DNA of 64,000 nt from Apricaphanius iberus (GCA_028564705.1 JAPXFQ010002461.1:124001-188000); one strand, 5' to 3'; positions 12,271 to 24,465 are shown, counted from the first letter of the stretch. Translations and numbers: made by a program. The notes: generated by a model from the sequence alone, not told the origin.

Positions 12271-12945
12271 CGGTGTTTTGCAAAAGTATTCACACGCCTT
12301 TTTAACTTTTTTTGACATTTTTTCACATCACAACCACACATTTGTGTTTTATTGGCATTTTATGCAATGAACCAACAAAAGCAGGGCATGGTCTTGAAGT
12401 TGGAGTAAATTGATACATCTTTTAGAATATTTTTACTAGTGAAAATCTGAAAAACTGTGGAACACTTTGGAAATCAGACCCCAGGTAAAATCGAATCACC
12501 TTCCCCAGATGAGTAAATGGAGTCTACAATGTTACCTCAAATGTGAAAACAGGTGTTCTCTGGAGGTGACAGCAGACACACCAGAGAGAAAGGTGTGTAG
12601 AAGTCTAGGCTTCTCAAAGAAAACTGTTCAGTCAGTCATCTAAAAATGTAAGAGTGGTGCAAATGGAAATCTACTTGCATAGTTCAATGAGCTAAGCAGC
12701 TATGCAGGCCCAAAGTAACTCTGGAAGAGCTCCGGAGAACCACACCTCAGATTTAGATTGTGTCTGACATTCTGAAAGAGTGGTAAAGGAAAAAGCCAGA
12801 AGAAGTCCCACATATAAATCATGTAGAATTTTTCATCCACTTTGCAATTATGCACTACCTTGTGTCAGTCTGACGCATCCAAATAATTTTAAACTACATT
12901 AAAGCTTTTGGTTATAGTGTGATAAAATGTTTGCATGGTGTCTGA
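12271..12945. mobile_element. Decayed Tc1-like element (GCAAAAGTATTCACAC ends)
   Basis: A TA (12269-12270) precedes CGGTGTTTTGCAAAAGTATT, the diverged terminal repeat of a common fish Tc1 family. The inside carries tatgcaatgaaccaacaaaa- and tctggaggtgacagcag-like segments of that family. The far end is reduced to a gtgtgataaaatgtttg motif without a closing repeat. No open transposase frame remains. Confidence 0.6.
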
Positions 12946-12949
12946 ACTT

Positions 12950-14235
12950 CTATATGCTGCTGTTTCATCCTTGCATACATCATTTTTGTTTTTATTTTGG
13001 GTGCTTTATATATTCAGCTGAAGCTTTATATCCATTTCTTCATTAACCTATTATTCATATTTATTAAAAAAAGTTGTTGTTTTTTTAAATTAATTGTAAC
13101 TGCAACGGTCAGATCAGGGAACAGAGAAGCCAGAATGTCATCTATGTCATCTTTAGATTTAAAACCATGACCATTACATATTCTTCCTTCCAGAAGCTAG
13201 AGCCTGCAGTACCGTAGATGGTCAGCAGATGGTGCACACATGTAGCCATCCTGCAAGTGTAGTTACTGCAACTGTAGCAGCTGTTTCAGCTTCACCTGGG
13301 GAACCACAAATGCAACAAATGACTTTCAGGTCATTTTCCTTGTAGGAAGAAAAGACTACTCTCGCCTTTAGAGTTTTTAAAGTCACCAAATGCATAAATA
13401 CTGCAGGATCCTTCAGTGCTCTCATTTTCCTTGAACCATTGTAGAGGCTCCTTTCATAGCAGGACAGTTCTGCTCCGGGATGAAGAACACATTTAAGGAC
13501 TCCAAGTTCATTACCTAAGCCCGCTGTCCAATTATAACAGCCTCATCCTGTCCATCACTGCTTCACTCACAGATCTCTCACTCACCTGCCCCCTTACTGC
13601 ACCAGCAGACGGCTCGCTGGTCTTGGAGTTAAAACTGATTTGTCGATCTCCGAGCACGAAGTCACCCACACAAGATCAAAACATTAAGATTATAAAAAGT
13701 TCTATATTTTTTCTCACTCATTTCAGAGAGTGACATTTCTATAGTAATTACATTCACTATTTAGGTGGATGTGTCTCTGCTCAGTCCAACATCCCCTAAC
13801 AGCTTTAAAATGTTTAATCCCTTGAATATTGCATGCTGATATGAGTACACACCAAGAGCTGTTGTCCCATCAAAAGCAGCCAGCTAATAAAATAAAATCA
13901 TTAATAATGTTAGCTTGGATCTCAGGAGCAAATATAAAAGCTGGCTGCAATGTTTAAAAATCTGCATCCGTATTCTGGGTTTATAGTTATATACTCCATC
14001 AGTGTTTGTACTACAGGCTGCTGTACAAACTGAACAATGGCAACATAATTAAAGTAATTAGCTAAACCTTTCTTGTGAAATCAGTCAAAATCACTCTATA
14101 TATAGTTTGTCATCTATGGAACAATATTTCACAGTAAATTTTGTTTTATTTTGATGTAAACTATTTACTGAACCACCCTCCTAAAAAAACAAACCAGAGT
14201 TTTTTTTCTGGTGACATAATATAAGGCTACTATCA
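12950..14235. other. Non-coding DNA, nothing recognised
   Basis: AT-rich sequence with no identifiable exon, RNA gene or transposon end. Confidence 0.35.
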
Positions 14236-14239
14236 TATT

Positions 14240-14283
14240 TTCCTGAATTAGTGCTATATAGCTAAACTGAATTGAATTGAAGT
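14240..14283 (+). repeat. LINE 3'-tail remnant
   Basis: The phrase gctatatagctaaactgaa followed by ttgaattgaa matches the 3' terminus of the L2-like LINE at 32156-33957, read in that LINE's sense. It is probably an extremely 5'-truncated insertion. It is very short, so chance cannot be excluded. Confidence 0.4.
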
Positions 14284-14392
14284 TTTTCGTTGCGCATATC
14301 TAACATATTCCAAAGAGAAAGTAGCTTCAGAAGCAGAAATACCCAGCTATGAATTGTTTCACAACTTGACAAGCGATTGTGTGGGCAATCTT

Positions 14393-15038
14393 TAGGGCTG
14401 GAGCGTTACACTAATCCCACAGTACGATACACAATATTCAGCTCACTATACGATATATATCACAATATTCAGCCAACAATGCGATTTGATATAATTCAAT
14501 GCACTTGCATCATTTTCTGAAAGATGATTTAAAGGGGACATGGTGATTTTGGTGACATCTTGTGAATGTTCCATGTGCTTGGACTGAAATAATTGAACTG
14601 AGAACTAAAAACATCAATTACAGAATATAAGTTTCTCGCTGGACAGAGTTTACAGCTTGCAAATGTTGGACAAAATGAAACAAAGATGTGTTGAGAAAAT
14701 GACACATATTGATACTATGAGTCAGAGTAAATATTGTAATTTTTAAAACTGAATTTAACTGTTGAAAAACTGTTAAAGCATTCTAAACACTCCAACCTGT
14801 TTCAAACAGAACACACCGTGTTTTATTACTAGACCCAGTTGATCAACTGGAACGAAGAAGGTGAAAACAGCCACTAACTAGGGGTCTGCAAATTTTACAA
14901 AAAAAATACTGTCAACATTAATGGTTAATTCAAATTCATATTTTTTTTAATCCATTTTTTTTGTTTTTAATATTGTTACGATATTGTGACATTAAATATT
15001 CCAATATATTACCATATTGATATTTTCAAACATCCCTA
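14393..15038 (+). mobile_element. hAT-type MITE, shared family, copy 1 (long form)
   Basis: The left end is TAGGGCTGGAGCG and the right end reverse-complements to TAGGGATGTTTGAAAATATC. The flanks GCAATCTT and GTCATCTG match at 5 of 8. The interior block ACTCCAACCTGTTT followed by ACTAGA-C-AGTTGATC and GAAGAAGGT recurs in copies at 23218-23596 and, reversed, at 52051-52425. This copy is about 270 bp longer than the others. It is non-coding. Confidence 0.7.
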
Positions 15039-15044
15039 GTCATC

Positions 15045-15311
15045 TGTAAAGCCGCCTATCCAGGAGCACCATTTATTTTGCTTGGTGCTGATTGGCTGTA
15101 CCCCCAACAGCGGAGATAAAAAATACTGTGAATGTTGTGGTAGTGCTAAGACGGTTTACCAAGCGCTTATTAAAGCAGGTTAAGTTGTATTTGGTGGTTG
15201 AACTATTAAAACAGCCAGCTATACACATTTCGAGCAGGAGTTTTTAGAGGATTTTGGGGATTTGGGAACGGCTGTGGACCCCAACCCCTGTGAATACCTG
15301 TGGGTCCTCTG
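15045..15311 (+). repeat. TA-flanked repeat, right end (copy 2)
   Basis: Shares ATTGGCTGTACCCCC and further blocks with the copy at 6737-7855 and keeps the closing end GTGGGTCCTCTG, followed by TA (15312-15313). The left part is missing; the sequence begins just after the hAT MITE that ends at 15038. Confidence 0.5.
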
Positions 15312-15319
15312 TATTCTCT

Positions 15320-16900
15320 GTGATTCAGACATGTAAAGTTTAACGGGAATGCATCATGATGATTTTAGAATCTTTATCAAAGTTTGATTGCTGTGCCATT
15401 TGTGATGTCATTGACCAAAATGCAATACACAGTTGGCCCCTCGCTGTTTTTTTGCTTTCGTTCAGCAAAAGCTTTGTACTAAGCAAAGCTTTCATTTTTA
15501 ATGTGAAACTTTCCCCTTAACAGCCACCAGGCTGAAGGGAGGCGCTGTGTTAACACTTTACTTAGTGTGCCTATATAGGCACACTAACTTTACTGAGTGA
15601 GGGCTTTATATGCAACTCACCCCCCTACCAGAGTCTTACTTCACCTACATTTCCAGTTCTAAAAATGTGGCGAAAGGAAGCTTTGCCTGGCGGACCGGTG
15701 AGCCAAAGTCTCCTTCCCTCAGAACCAGCCCGTGGGTTACCTTGCCAAAAAAAAAGTCAATGGAGCAATAAGTTATTTTCTAGTCAACTTTGCCTTACAT
15801 CCTGAATCTGACATACACACATATGCTGCACCTGTACCTCAATATAAATGATAACTAATGATGGGCGTTCAGACTGTGTCTTTCATGTGATTTGTTATTT
15901 ATTTGCTGGTAATTAAAATGACTACAAATCAGAAGTTGCATATGACGTCACAGAGCTAGCATTACCTAGCACTTGAAATACTCACTGAGACCTTACAGAG
16001 CTTGACCCACATGCCGGCTCTGACTTCATCCACTGTTTCTCCCCCAGCATAGCCACCACTATAGTGGGTTTCTCCACGTTTAATGCTCCTTCCTGCTTGC
16101 TAAACTCACAACCATTTTTTTTTCTTCTTCCAGTCCATCACGTCCCAAAGTAACCTTTGCACCAGGTTGAAAACGGGAGCTTTCTCTCATTTGGAGTATT
16201 TCAGGGATCATCAATTTGATTTCACAGCATATCATTATGTACTTTATTAATAAAACATTATATTGATTTGCTTTATTGATTAAGTGACTATTTCACAACA
16301 GAATTGCCACGTTAGTTTTAAAGCCTTTTAAGATATGAAGCTATTTCCATTGTTGAAACGCATATGTAAATCCCATTCTGGTCTCTCTAACAATTTCCGT
16401 CACCAGACTTTTCATTATTTTTATTTCTGCAGTTGATGTAGCTCTCGTTAGCCAGGGCATGGTTAACTTTTTAAAAGAAGTAACCAGGAAGACACAAAGC
16501 GATCCGTGTGTGTGGCCTAGGTCCTCACAGGTTTGTGCAATATGCATGCACATTGACAGCTGGAACTCTATGGGAGGAAGGAGGGACTTCAGAAGAATAT
16601 CAAATATTGTCAAACACCCGCACCGCCCATATATCATAGTATGGAACCAAACTATCATTTTAAAGATTTAGAAAACTTTGATACACAAATTCGTTTTATG
16701 GACTGCAGCTTTAAATCCGTGGACGTTCCAAACGGGATCAAAAATAACTTCATGGCTCCACTTACTCTCTTTCATATTTTATTAATTTTTTTCTGATAGT
16801 AAGGGACTATACAAGGATGTAACTTAGGCTCCCCATTCCAGCTCCAGGAGGTTTTGTAGTAGGCCTACCACTGACCGATTCAAATTTAAGTGCCGTGTAA
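15320..16900. other. Non-coding DNA, nothing recognised
   Basis: No exon or transposon end was found. A minus-strand frame of about 105 codons (16341-16658) lacks any known domain or splice context, and I do not call it. Confidence 0.35.
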
Positions 16901-16914
16901 AGTTTAACCGAATG

Positions 16915-17070
16915 AGGGCGCTACACTGACTGTTTTTGGCAGAAAATTTGTATTTTTACTCAAATTAACTAAAATACGAAAAATAATTATTAGACATGTA
17001 ACTAGCACTATTAGAAATGTTAATCAGCAAAGAATCATTAAAAAAAAATTAATTTTACAAAGTTGCCTCT
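16915..17070 (+). repeat. Dispersed repeat, copy 1
   Basis: The block aaaaataattattagacat, then gta-ac-agca-tattaga, then an A-rich stretch and agttgc recurs in the same order and orientation at 51690-51890. Two diverged copies within 35 kb indicate a dispersed family. I cannot name it. Confidence 0.45.
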
Positions 17071-17149
17071 TATTTTATTTGAATCAGTTGCTGTTGAGGA
17101 ATGCTTAGAGCGTCTAATGCCTTCCAACACCACGGGTTTGAACCTGTGA

Positions 17150-17700
17150 CTTCTCGGCGCAGGTTTTGTGGGATGTCCCCTGGTGTGAAAATACGTCGAA
17201 GCTTTTACTGTTGGCTAACCCAGCCGCGGCTGTAATGGACTTCATATTTTCCATCACGGGCAGCGGTGCCAGAGTTGTCAGAGACGCGATTTCTCAGAGA
17301 CTGTGGCCGGGACACGGACAGGAGACCGTCCCGGTGCAGCCGCACGGTGCTGGGACAGCACTCGAAGAGAGACACACCCTCCACCACAGCACAGGTCGGT
17401 TTATAGCGTTAAGCTATGCTAGTTGACAGTTTGGACACCGAGCTGGAAAGAAGCGTCGTTACACCGACACTGAAAGCGAATTTCGAAACGTGCGGTATAT
17501 TTTGGAGTTTGTTGCGCAAGTTGTCGTCTCTCACCGAGCTTAGTTCATGTCCCTGAACGCCCCTTAAGTCTAACGAAACTTTGACAGTGCTTAAGTTGGC
17601 TTGTGATTCGTAGCTTCTTTTTACTCGAAACGAGTTTAAAGGACAATTTCAGCACTTTTAAACGCCGACTTTCAGTGCTCTGCACGCCAGGAATGACATT
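17150..17700 (+). promoter_or_regulatory. oxr1: CpG-rich promoter region of oxr1 short isoform
   Basis: CpG dinucleotides are frequent from about 17150 to 17700 (for example cccagccgcggc at 17219, gaagcgtcgttacaccg at 17450), against CpG-poor surroundings. The stretch contains the first coding exon and the start of intron 1. I see no TATA box. A CpG-rich, TATA-less start is typical of widely expressed vertebrate genes. The exact transcription start cannot be read from sequence alone. Confidence 0.55.
17235..17394 (+). CDS. oxr1: oxr1 first coding exon (short N-terminal isoform)
   Basis: OXR1 is a LysM/TLDc protein that protects cells, notably neurons, from oxidative stress. This exon encodes 53 residues beginning MDFIFSITGSGARVVRD, plus one base. 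The start has G at -3 and G at +4. The frame is open to an ATG at 17166, but the 17235 start fits the MD-start of the vertebrate short isoform as I recall it. The exon ends CACAG/GTCGGT, phase 1; the leftover G joins AT of the exon at 57966 to make Asp, restoring the Asp-Thr-Gly-Gln-Lys-Lys junction expected for OXR1. The N-terminus is poorly conserved across the family, so identification depends on that join. It is the only plausible first exon seen, and it sits in a CpG-rich patch. Confidence 0.72.
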
Positions 17701-17704
17701 CTTT

Positions 17705-18618
17705 TAAAAATGGGTTTAACAGTTATATCATAAACTCTGCTATAAACTAATCATATTCAGCACAAGTTATGTTGTCCTACTTTGACCTGTGTAGGAACTG
17801 CTGCTTTCAAATAGCAGGTTATAGGTAATGTATTAAGGTTTTAATGTAAACCGAAACAGAATCATTCATAATATGCATTCACACTAAGAACTCCTCCAAT
17901 TTCTGGTTGACATTATAATTTTCTTCGATGCATCTTAGGGAGGCTGCTTTGATGCTGAAAAGCGTTTAATCCCGTTCTTTCGTCATGTTTTATTAGATTA
18001 GAAGCAAGCTACTACCTAAATCAAAGAACCTGCAACTCATACTTGGTGCTTTGACACATTATAGTCCTCAGGGAGGAAAAAAAAAAACAGAATCTGCAGG
18101 TCAGGCCTTCAAAGAAACAAGACATCTGGATTGGCCAGAAATAAAAGCCTAATTGGCACATCTCGAGTTCCCACTCTTTTGACCAAGGGTGTTCAATGTG
18201 TGACCTGGGGCCATTTGCGATCTCTGGACTGGTTTTGTGTATACCCAGACTAAAATTCTGCATTTAAGTAGCTTATTGAACGCAGTTAAAGTCAGGTAAT
18301 AGGATCCTTCTTTCTGTTTATGTTGTTGCTACCACTATTGTGAAAAGGACTGCTTATGGACAGTATTGATAAATGCTCCTAAGTCCAGCAAACCCTTTGC
18401 AGTCTGAGGTGGACCTTGTTAAGTGGCAACTAGGTGTGCTGTGTTTAAATAGGAATGAATCATTATGCAAAGAGACAGGCAGCACGTTTGTCCTTAAAAG
18501 AAAAAAAAGGAAAACAATGTTTATTTGACACGGCTCTTGTACATAAAAACTGGGACACATTTTTTAACATTTTTAAAGTGATTTAAAAAAACGTAAATTT
18601 GACTGACATTTTTCCAAG
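17705..18618. other. Intronic DNA, nothing recognised
   Basis: Unique-looking, AT-rich intron sequence with no exon or transposon end identified. Confidence 0.35.
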
Positions 18619-18623
18619 ATATA

Positions 18624-19157
18624 CAGTACAGACCAAAAGTTTGGACACACCTTCTTATTCAGTGCTTCTTCTTTATTTTCATGACTACATTGTAGATTCT
18701 CAATTAAGGGCATCAAAACTATGAATGAACTCATGATGCATGGAATTACTGTATGTACTTAAACAAAAAGGGTGAAATAACTGAATACATGTTATATTTT
18801 AGATTCCTCAAATTAGCCACCGTTTGCTCTGATTACTGCTTCGCATTCTCTTGAGCTTCCAGAGGTAGTCACCAGAAATTGTTTTCCAACAGTCTTGAAG
18901 GAGTTCCCAGAGATGCTAAGTACTTGTTGGCCCTTTTGCCTTCACTCTGCGGTTCAGCTCACCCCAAATCATCTCCTTTGGGTTCAGGTCCGGTGACTTT
19001 GGAGGCCAGGTTATTTCACACTTTTTGTCCTACATAATTCCATATGTGTTCATTCATAGTTTTGATGCCTTCAGTGAGAGTCTACAATGTAAATAGTCAT
19101 GCAAATAAAGAAAACGCCCTGAAAGAGAAGGTGTGTCCAAACTTTTGGTCTGTACTG
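18624..19157 (-). mobile_element. Internally deleted Tc1-like element with both ends
   Basis: Both ends carry the inverted repeat CAGTACAGACCAAAAGTTTG, with TA at 18622-18623 and 19158-19159, giving a complete 534-bp element. The inside, read on the minus strand, keeps the transposase C-terminal part: a SPDLNP-K-E-type motif (about 18968-19005) and an HLWELLQDCWK-like stretch (about 18890-18925), with a stop between them. The N-terminal DNA-binding half and the first two catalytic aspartates are gone. It could only move if supplied with transposase from elsewhere. Confidence 0.85.
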
Positions 19158-19159
19158 TA

Positions 19160-19480
19160 CAACAGTTACTGTATTATATCTCCAAGTCCTTCCCCCTGGT
19201 CTGTATAAACGAATCATTTTTGCGAGTGGTGAATATATTTGCATATCCACCAGAGAGCTGTCAATGATAATGTGCACCAGTAACGCGCCTGAACGCACCT
19301 CCATCATCTTTGCACATCAATGAAGGTAAAGTAAGTAGTTACTGTTTGGGTTAAAACGGGGGTGGGGGTTACTAATATCATCACTGCTGTGGCTGATAAC
19401 AAATATTTACCTATATCATATTTTTCCTTACATCTGAATATAGTGAAAAAGTGACCTCCACCACTCACACAAACACCACC
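19160..19480. other. Intronic DNA, nothing recognised
   Basis: No feature identified. Confidence 0.3.
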
Positions 19481-19484
19481 ACTT

Positions 19485-19727
19485 TCTTACAAAGATGCAA
19501 TACATTGGAAGACTGGTTTTATTTTCTTCTTTGCTTGTTACAACAAATGATGGTTAATTAGAAAAATGAAATAAAAAATGACAGCAAAAGTACAATTTCA
19601 AATTCTGTCAAATTATTACAGTTTTCACATTTTAGGCATCGGTTCATGTTATCAGTTAAATTTTACCGATACAGTACTTAAGAATGGCATCGGTCCCGAT
19701 ACCAGTATCTGTATCGGTGCATCCGTA
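19485..19727. mobile_element. hAT fragment, right end (GATACAG...CGGTGCATCC)
   Basis: Ends with gtatcggtgcatccgta, close to the reverse complement of a TAGGGATGCACCGATAC hAT terminus, preceded by CGATACC-rich subterminal repeats. A GAAGAC-GGTTTTA...TGCTTGTTACAA-AAATGAT block is shared with the element starting at 54340, so both belong to one family. The left end is not found. Confidence 0.5.
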
Positions 19728-19899
19728 GTGTTAAATAGCCCAAAGAAGATAAAAACCCAGTTTCTACTGAGGTAAAGTTTTAGTCACTTCTTTGTCTTCT
19801 ATTGCTATATTCTGCTTTACTTTATACATGTAAGGTTTTGGATATTACATGTAATTTACTGCCGTCTCAGTCATTTTAAAACTGTATGCTCTTCCTGAC

Positions 19900-20650
19900 G
19901 CGGTGTGTCTTGCTTTCCCCTGTTGTTTCTCATTACTTAAGCTGCTGACAGTTGAGGAGGATCTCGTCGGGTTCGTGTCCTCCTCCTCTCAGCGTTGTTT
20001 TCAGGACGCCTGGCGTGTAGCTGTTCGAGCATTCCAAACGTTTCACATCAACAGTCCACTCGCTCGCCAGCCAGTGAACAAGCATGCGCTCGGGGGGGGG
20101 GGGGGGGGGGGGGGGCGCTTCTCATCTCCCTGTTAATGAAGACTGGATTATTCCCTCCCTACCCTCTGCCTGGCCTCTCACACTTACTTTCTGATGTGAC
20201 CCATCAATGCAGAGGAGAATATTGTAATTATAGAAATAAAAGAGCTCATGGAATCTGTGGGTAGATTACAGTAACCGCGTTGCGCTATTAGTTGGCATTA
20301 ATGCTGTGAATACTTGCAGGGTAAAAGCGCATAGTAAAAAGGGGGTGGGGGGTTACTCAGCTCATGCAGTGACATTGGGCCTCAGGGCTTGGTAGCGGAC
20401 AGGTTAATTGTTCGCTCTAATTAGGACAAAGATTAATCAGATGCATGCTCTCTGCTGCTCTTGAAACCCCACTGATGGCAGTAGGGTTCATTAGCAGTCA
20501 CCCGTTCCTGTTGGCTGAGTAGACATGGGGGGAGGGGGGGGGGCAGTTTGAGACCATAGACTGTTGCCCCTTAAAAGGAAACAAATGAGAGCAGCTAGAT
20601 GAGAAGTTGGGTAGCAGAGGTTAAAAAACAACGTTGTAGCGAGTTTAATG
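19900..20650. other. Unique-looking intronic DNA with G-rich tracts
   Basis: A 24-G run (20092-20115) and shorter G runs (near 20340 and 20526-20541) lie in otherwise non-repetitive sequence. The stretch 20120-20330 shows no transposon hallmarks and could be a conserved non-coding element; untested. Confidence 0.3.
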
Positions 20651-20917
20651 GAGTATGCAGTGTTTCTAATTGACTGAATTCTGGCGCTCCTCTACTATAA
20701 TGTTTCACAATTTTTTCTTTTTCATACAAAACTGTTGCAATATTTACATTATTAAGCAAAAAAATGAATGAATAAATATTTTTTAAATTTGTTTAGCTGG
20801 GGCGTTTTGGGCTGAGACCCGTTGGTAAAGGTGAGATAAAACATGAGATAAGAGAGGCGAACACCGGTGCCTTTACCTGCATTTTTATCAGGAGTCACAT
20901 GCAGAGCTGGAGGCTGA

Positions 20918-21432
20918 GGCCCCGTCCACACTACTGCGTTTTCGTTTAGAAACTGAGACCTATTGCTACGTTTGCACCTCCCATCCACACTAAAACGGCA
21001 AAAACGGAGACCCAAAATGGAGACGTTTAGAAACGCTGCCGACCCCGTTTTTCGTTTTGAAACTCCGGACGGCTTTTTGGTGTGGACGTCTCGAAACGGA
21101 GGACTTTAGAAACGATGAAGCAGCAGATCACACTCGGCTCTATGATTGGGTGTCATCGGTCACATTGTATCTTTCTCTGATTCGTCAGCCACCCATCACA
21201 AGACCATTCCCCAGAAGATAACATTACGTTGCAACATGGATAACGAATTACAAGCCTTACTGGCTTTGATGTCTTTGCTAGCAGCTGAGGAATCGTCAAT
21301 CTGTTTCCTGTTTATACCGGCGTGCGCATGACCAGTGTTGGAGAATGGTCACGTGATCCGCGTTTTCAGTCGTTTTAATGTGGATGGAGATCAATTCTAA
21401 TACGCAGGGAAAACACTTGTGTGGACGGAGAT
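20918..21432. mobile_element. MITE-like element with GTCCACAC ends
   Basis: The left end is GGCCCCGTCCACACTACTGCG and the right end reverse-complements to ATCTCCGTCCACACAAGTG. Subterminal ACGTTT/CGTTTT repeats and GAAACGGA motifs are numerous on the left side. A short frame from ATG 21236 has no known domain. Related in style to the element at 9233-9765. The superfamily is not assigned. Confidence 0.55.
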
Positions 21433-21439
21433 GGTTCCA

Positions 21440-23210
21440 CAGCGCAACGCTACAGATCAAGCCTCATCAGCCACTCATCCTAGTTAACATGTCATTCATA
21501 AGGCAAGTTAATTGGTCAACGGCGGACTCGGAGTCGTACACTTTCCGACTCTGTCTGAAGACTGAGGGCTGTTTTTGGCCGTAGCTGCCATTGACACGCT
21601 GTTAGGCAGCAGGTCACACTGCACGACCACAGACCGTCGCGTCGCACGCACTCTCACCGTTTTTCATCGCGACTCTTTTTACAACAAAAGATAAGGTCTG
21701 GGACAGCGATAATCTCACAGTGTGATCATGGCTTCAGGCAAAATAAAACAATACAAATAGTATATTATCTTTCACAGTCTCTTCTTGAAGACCTCAAGAC
21801 CCGGTTTTTAGAGATTCTGTTTAAAATGTGTCAAACTATGACACAGATTTTATAAGTGTACATATTCTATTTGGATATTTACTTTTTATTTGTGAAAAAT
21901 ATGTTCTACAGTAAGTTCTGAAACTAAAGTTTTATTATTTACATTCCAATCCTTTTCTTGTGTTTCTGGGCCTGCTCGCTCTTTTATAGTATTACTATCA
22001 GCCAAGTAATCAGCTATCAACTATCTGCCTTTTTAGCAATAACTACTAATACTATCAGCCAAATGAACTATCTGTCACTTTCTACTATTGACCGATTGAT
22101 TAATCGGCTATTGATACTTTTCCAAAATATCTACCATCCGTTAAACCCACAATCAGTCGTTCGATACGTTCTTCCCATTATTTCTGCCATCTTTTGTTGA
22201 CCTTCGGAGGCTGCACTTTTTTTTTTTTTTCTGTTTTTGACACTGTGAACTGGTTTTATTCGTATTGGATGTTGGAGGAGAAATTAAAGACCGCCACATG
22301 AGTGATTACGTCATCATGTCTGTGTGACGGGATCAATATGCAGATTGGCTTGTGCCGTCATCTGCCAACATCGAGTCACTTTCTGGGTCAACTTCAGCTA
22401 CTTTCTGTTGGAGACAATTGGTAACGCTGATATGGCTGAACAAATGCCACATTTGCAACATCCTCTCCCTCCTGAATCACAAACGGCAACCAGATGGAAA
22501 CAATTATTGATCGTTAATATCGACCCAGTTTTACTTTTTAGACCTATATCACGATACTGATATTGTACTGAAAACTGAGGGGTTTAAGTCTAGTTCACTT
22601 AGTATCAGCTCTCAACACTGAAGAGTGTTGGTGTTGCGATGCTTAGTCTGGTGTATTCACTAACTGGAAAAAGTTACCACCAGGATCAATCTTTTCCCTA
22701 CCTGATTTCTCTATTAATATGGCCACACATCTGCAGTGGTTGGATTTGACCCTATAAACGAAGTTTTTGTGCAGAAAACCTAAATTGTTATATTTTATGT
22801 ATTCTATTGAAACTTCTAGTACTGATCGTCTGGCTGTTTGAAACGATCACAACTCCGCTGGTAATGTGGTGCAATAAATGCCATTAAACGAGTCTGAAAG
22901 GAACATTACAAGAACGTGTGATTGCCCTCGCTCACAAAGTGTTGCTTCTGTATAACCGTCCAGAAATAACGTTTAGTTTGTGAAGCAGGCTGAGTTAAGT
23001 GGCTATAATATCACTCAAATGGGTTATTATGCACCCGTGCTTTCCATTAATAAGAGCTGATTCAGTGGCACCTCTGAGAGAGGGAGAGGAAGCAGCCTCA
23101 CCTCCCCCGCCACATCCTTCTGACTTTAAACTCCTCCTGCACCTTCAGATTACTTTATTTGCACTCAATTATTGTCAACACTTTTGCAACAGTTTTGTTT
23201 TTTCTTCAAT
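21440..23210. other. Intronic DNA with hAT-like subterminal motifs
   Basis: Around 22080-22170 and 22500-22570 there are GATTAATCGG and ATATCACGATACTGATA-type motifs like those at hAT ends, but no terminal repeat pair or duplication was found. No exon recognised. Confidence 0.3.
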
Positions 23211-23217
23211 TTTTTAT

Positions 23218-23596
23218 TAGATGAACTAAAATATCTGAAACATGATATGTATCATGATACAAATGGGACGATACGATACATCACAATACCATGAGTAAGA
23301 CTATATATTGTGATTTTTACAAATTAATTTAACTGTAGAAAAACTGTCCCAACATTCTAAACACTCCAACCTGTTTTTAGTACTAGATCTAGTTGATCCA
23401 TTGGAACAAAGAAGGTAAAAACATTCCACCAACTACCAGTCATACTTTTAATTTTATGACAAAAATTACAATAGTTTTTAATATTTTAATTAAAATTCTT
23501 AGAAAAAAATCCATTCTTTGCTTTTGAATATCGATACACTATCATGAAATAAAATATTGTGATGTATTGGTATATTGATATTTTCTTACATCCCTA
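23218..23596 (+). mobile_element. hAT-type MITE, shared family, copy 2
   Basis: Shares the ACTCCAACCTGTTT, TACTAGATCTAGTTGATC and AAGAAGGT blocks with copies at 14393-15038 and 52051-52425. It ends TTACATCCCTA, the expected terminus, and starts near TAG at 23218 where the terminal GG is lost. The flanks show no duplication. It abuts a Tc1 relic on its right. It is non-coding. Confidence 0.65.
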
Positions 23597-23599
23597 AAA

Positions 23600-24465
23600 A
23601 TAAAAATTTCTTTCAAATGTTCACAAATCTGTCTAAATCTGTGATTGTAAGCACGTCTCCTTTGCTGAAATCTTTTGCTTTGTTGGATGTATGGCACAGC
23701 AATGGGCCTCAGTATTTCGTCACGGTATCTCTGTGCATTCCAAAGGTATTCAATAAAATGCACCTTTGTTCTTTGTCCTTAACGTACGCCTGCCCATACC
23801 ATAACCCCACCGCCACAATGGGCCACTCGATACACAACATTGACACCAGAAAACCACTCGCATGATGCCACACACACTGTCTGCTATCTGCATTGAAGAG
23901 CATGAACTGGGATTCATCTGTAAAGATAAAACCTCTCCAACGTGCCAGACGCCATCGCATGTGAGCATTTGCTCACTCAAGCCGGTTGCGACGGCGAACT
24001 GCAGTCAGGTGGATAGCCCAATGAGGAGGACGAGCATGCAGATTTGCTTCCCTGAGACGGTTTATGACCGTTCGTGCAGAAATTCTTTGGTTGTGCTAAA
24101 CGATTGTTTCAGCAGTTGTCTGAGTGGCTGGTCTCAGACAATCTTGGATGTGGATGTGGAGATCCTGGGCTGGTGTGGTTACACGTGGTCTGCGGTTGTG
24201 AGGCTGGTTGGATGTACTGCCAAATTCTCTGAAACGCCTTTGGAGACGGCCTATTTTTAGAGAAATGAACATTCAATTAACGAGAAACAAATTTGGTGGA
24301 TATTCCTGCTGTCAGCATGCCAAATGCACGCTCCCTCCAAACTTGCGACAACTGTGGCATTATGCTGTGTGATACAACTGAACATTTCAGATTAGCCTTT
24401 TATTGTGACGAGTATAAGGCACACCTGTGCAGTAATCATGCTGTGTAATCAGCATGATTACTGCA
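23600..24465 (-). pseudogene. Tc1-like transposase pseudogene with outer terminal region
   Basis: Read on the minus strand, pieces such as FTDESQFMLFNAD (about 23895-23935, containing the first catalytic Asp) and NAQRYRDEILRPIAVP (about 23680-23730) match a large fish Tc1 family. The pieces lie in different frames. The GGG-x-x-M-VW block is scrambled, and the second Asp and Glu region (expected near 23600) is unrecognisable. The upstream flank 24250-24465 matches the outer non-coding region of the same family and ends in a 16-bp hairpin at 24428-24465. Non-functional. Confidence 0.7.

Noticed and set aside
17100..17165. gggtttgaacctgtgac phrase resembling a tRNA-like B box (SINE or tRNA gene)
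   Set aside because: No matching A box at the right distance and no cloverleaf could be drawn.
17166..17234. Upstream in-frame ATG extending oxr1 exon 1 by 23 residues
   Set aside because: The ATG at 17235 has a good initiation context and matches the MD-start recalled for the vertebrate short isoform; the upstream part looks like 5' UTR.
23862..24260. Plus-strand frame of 132 codons
   Set aside because: Antisense shadow of a Tc1 transposase pseudogene.
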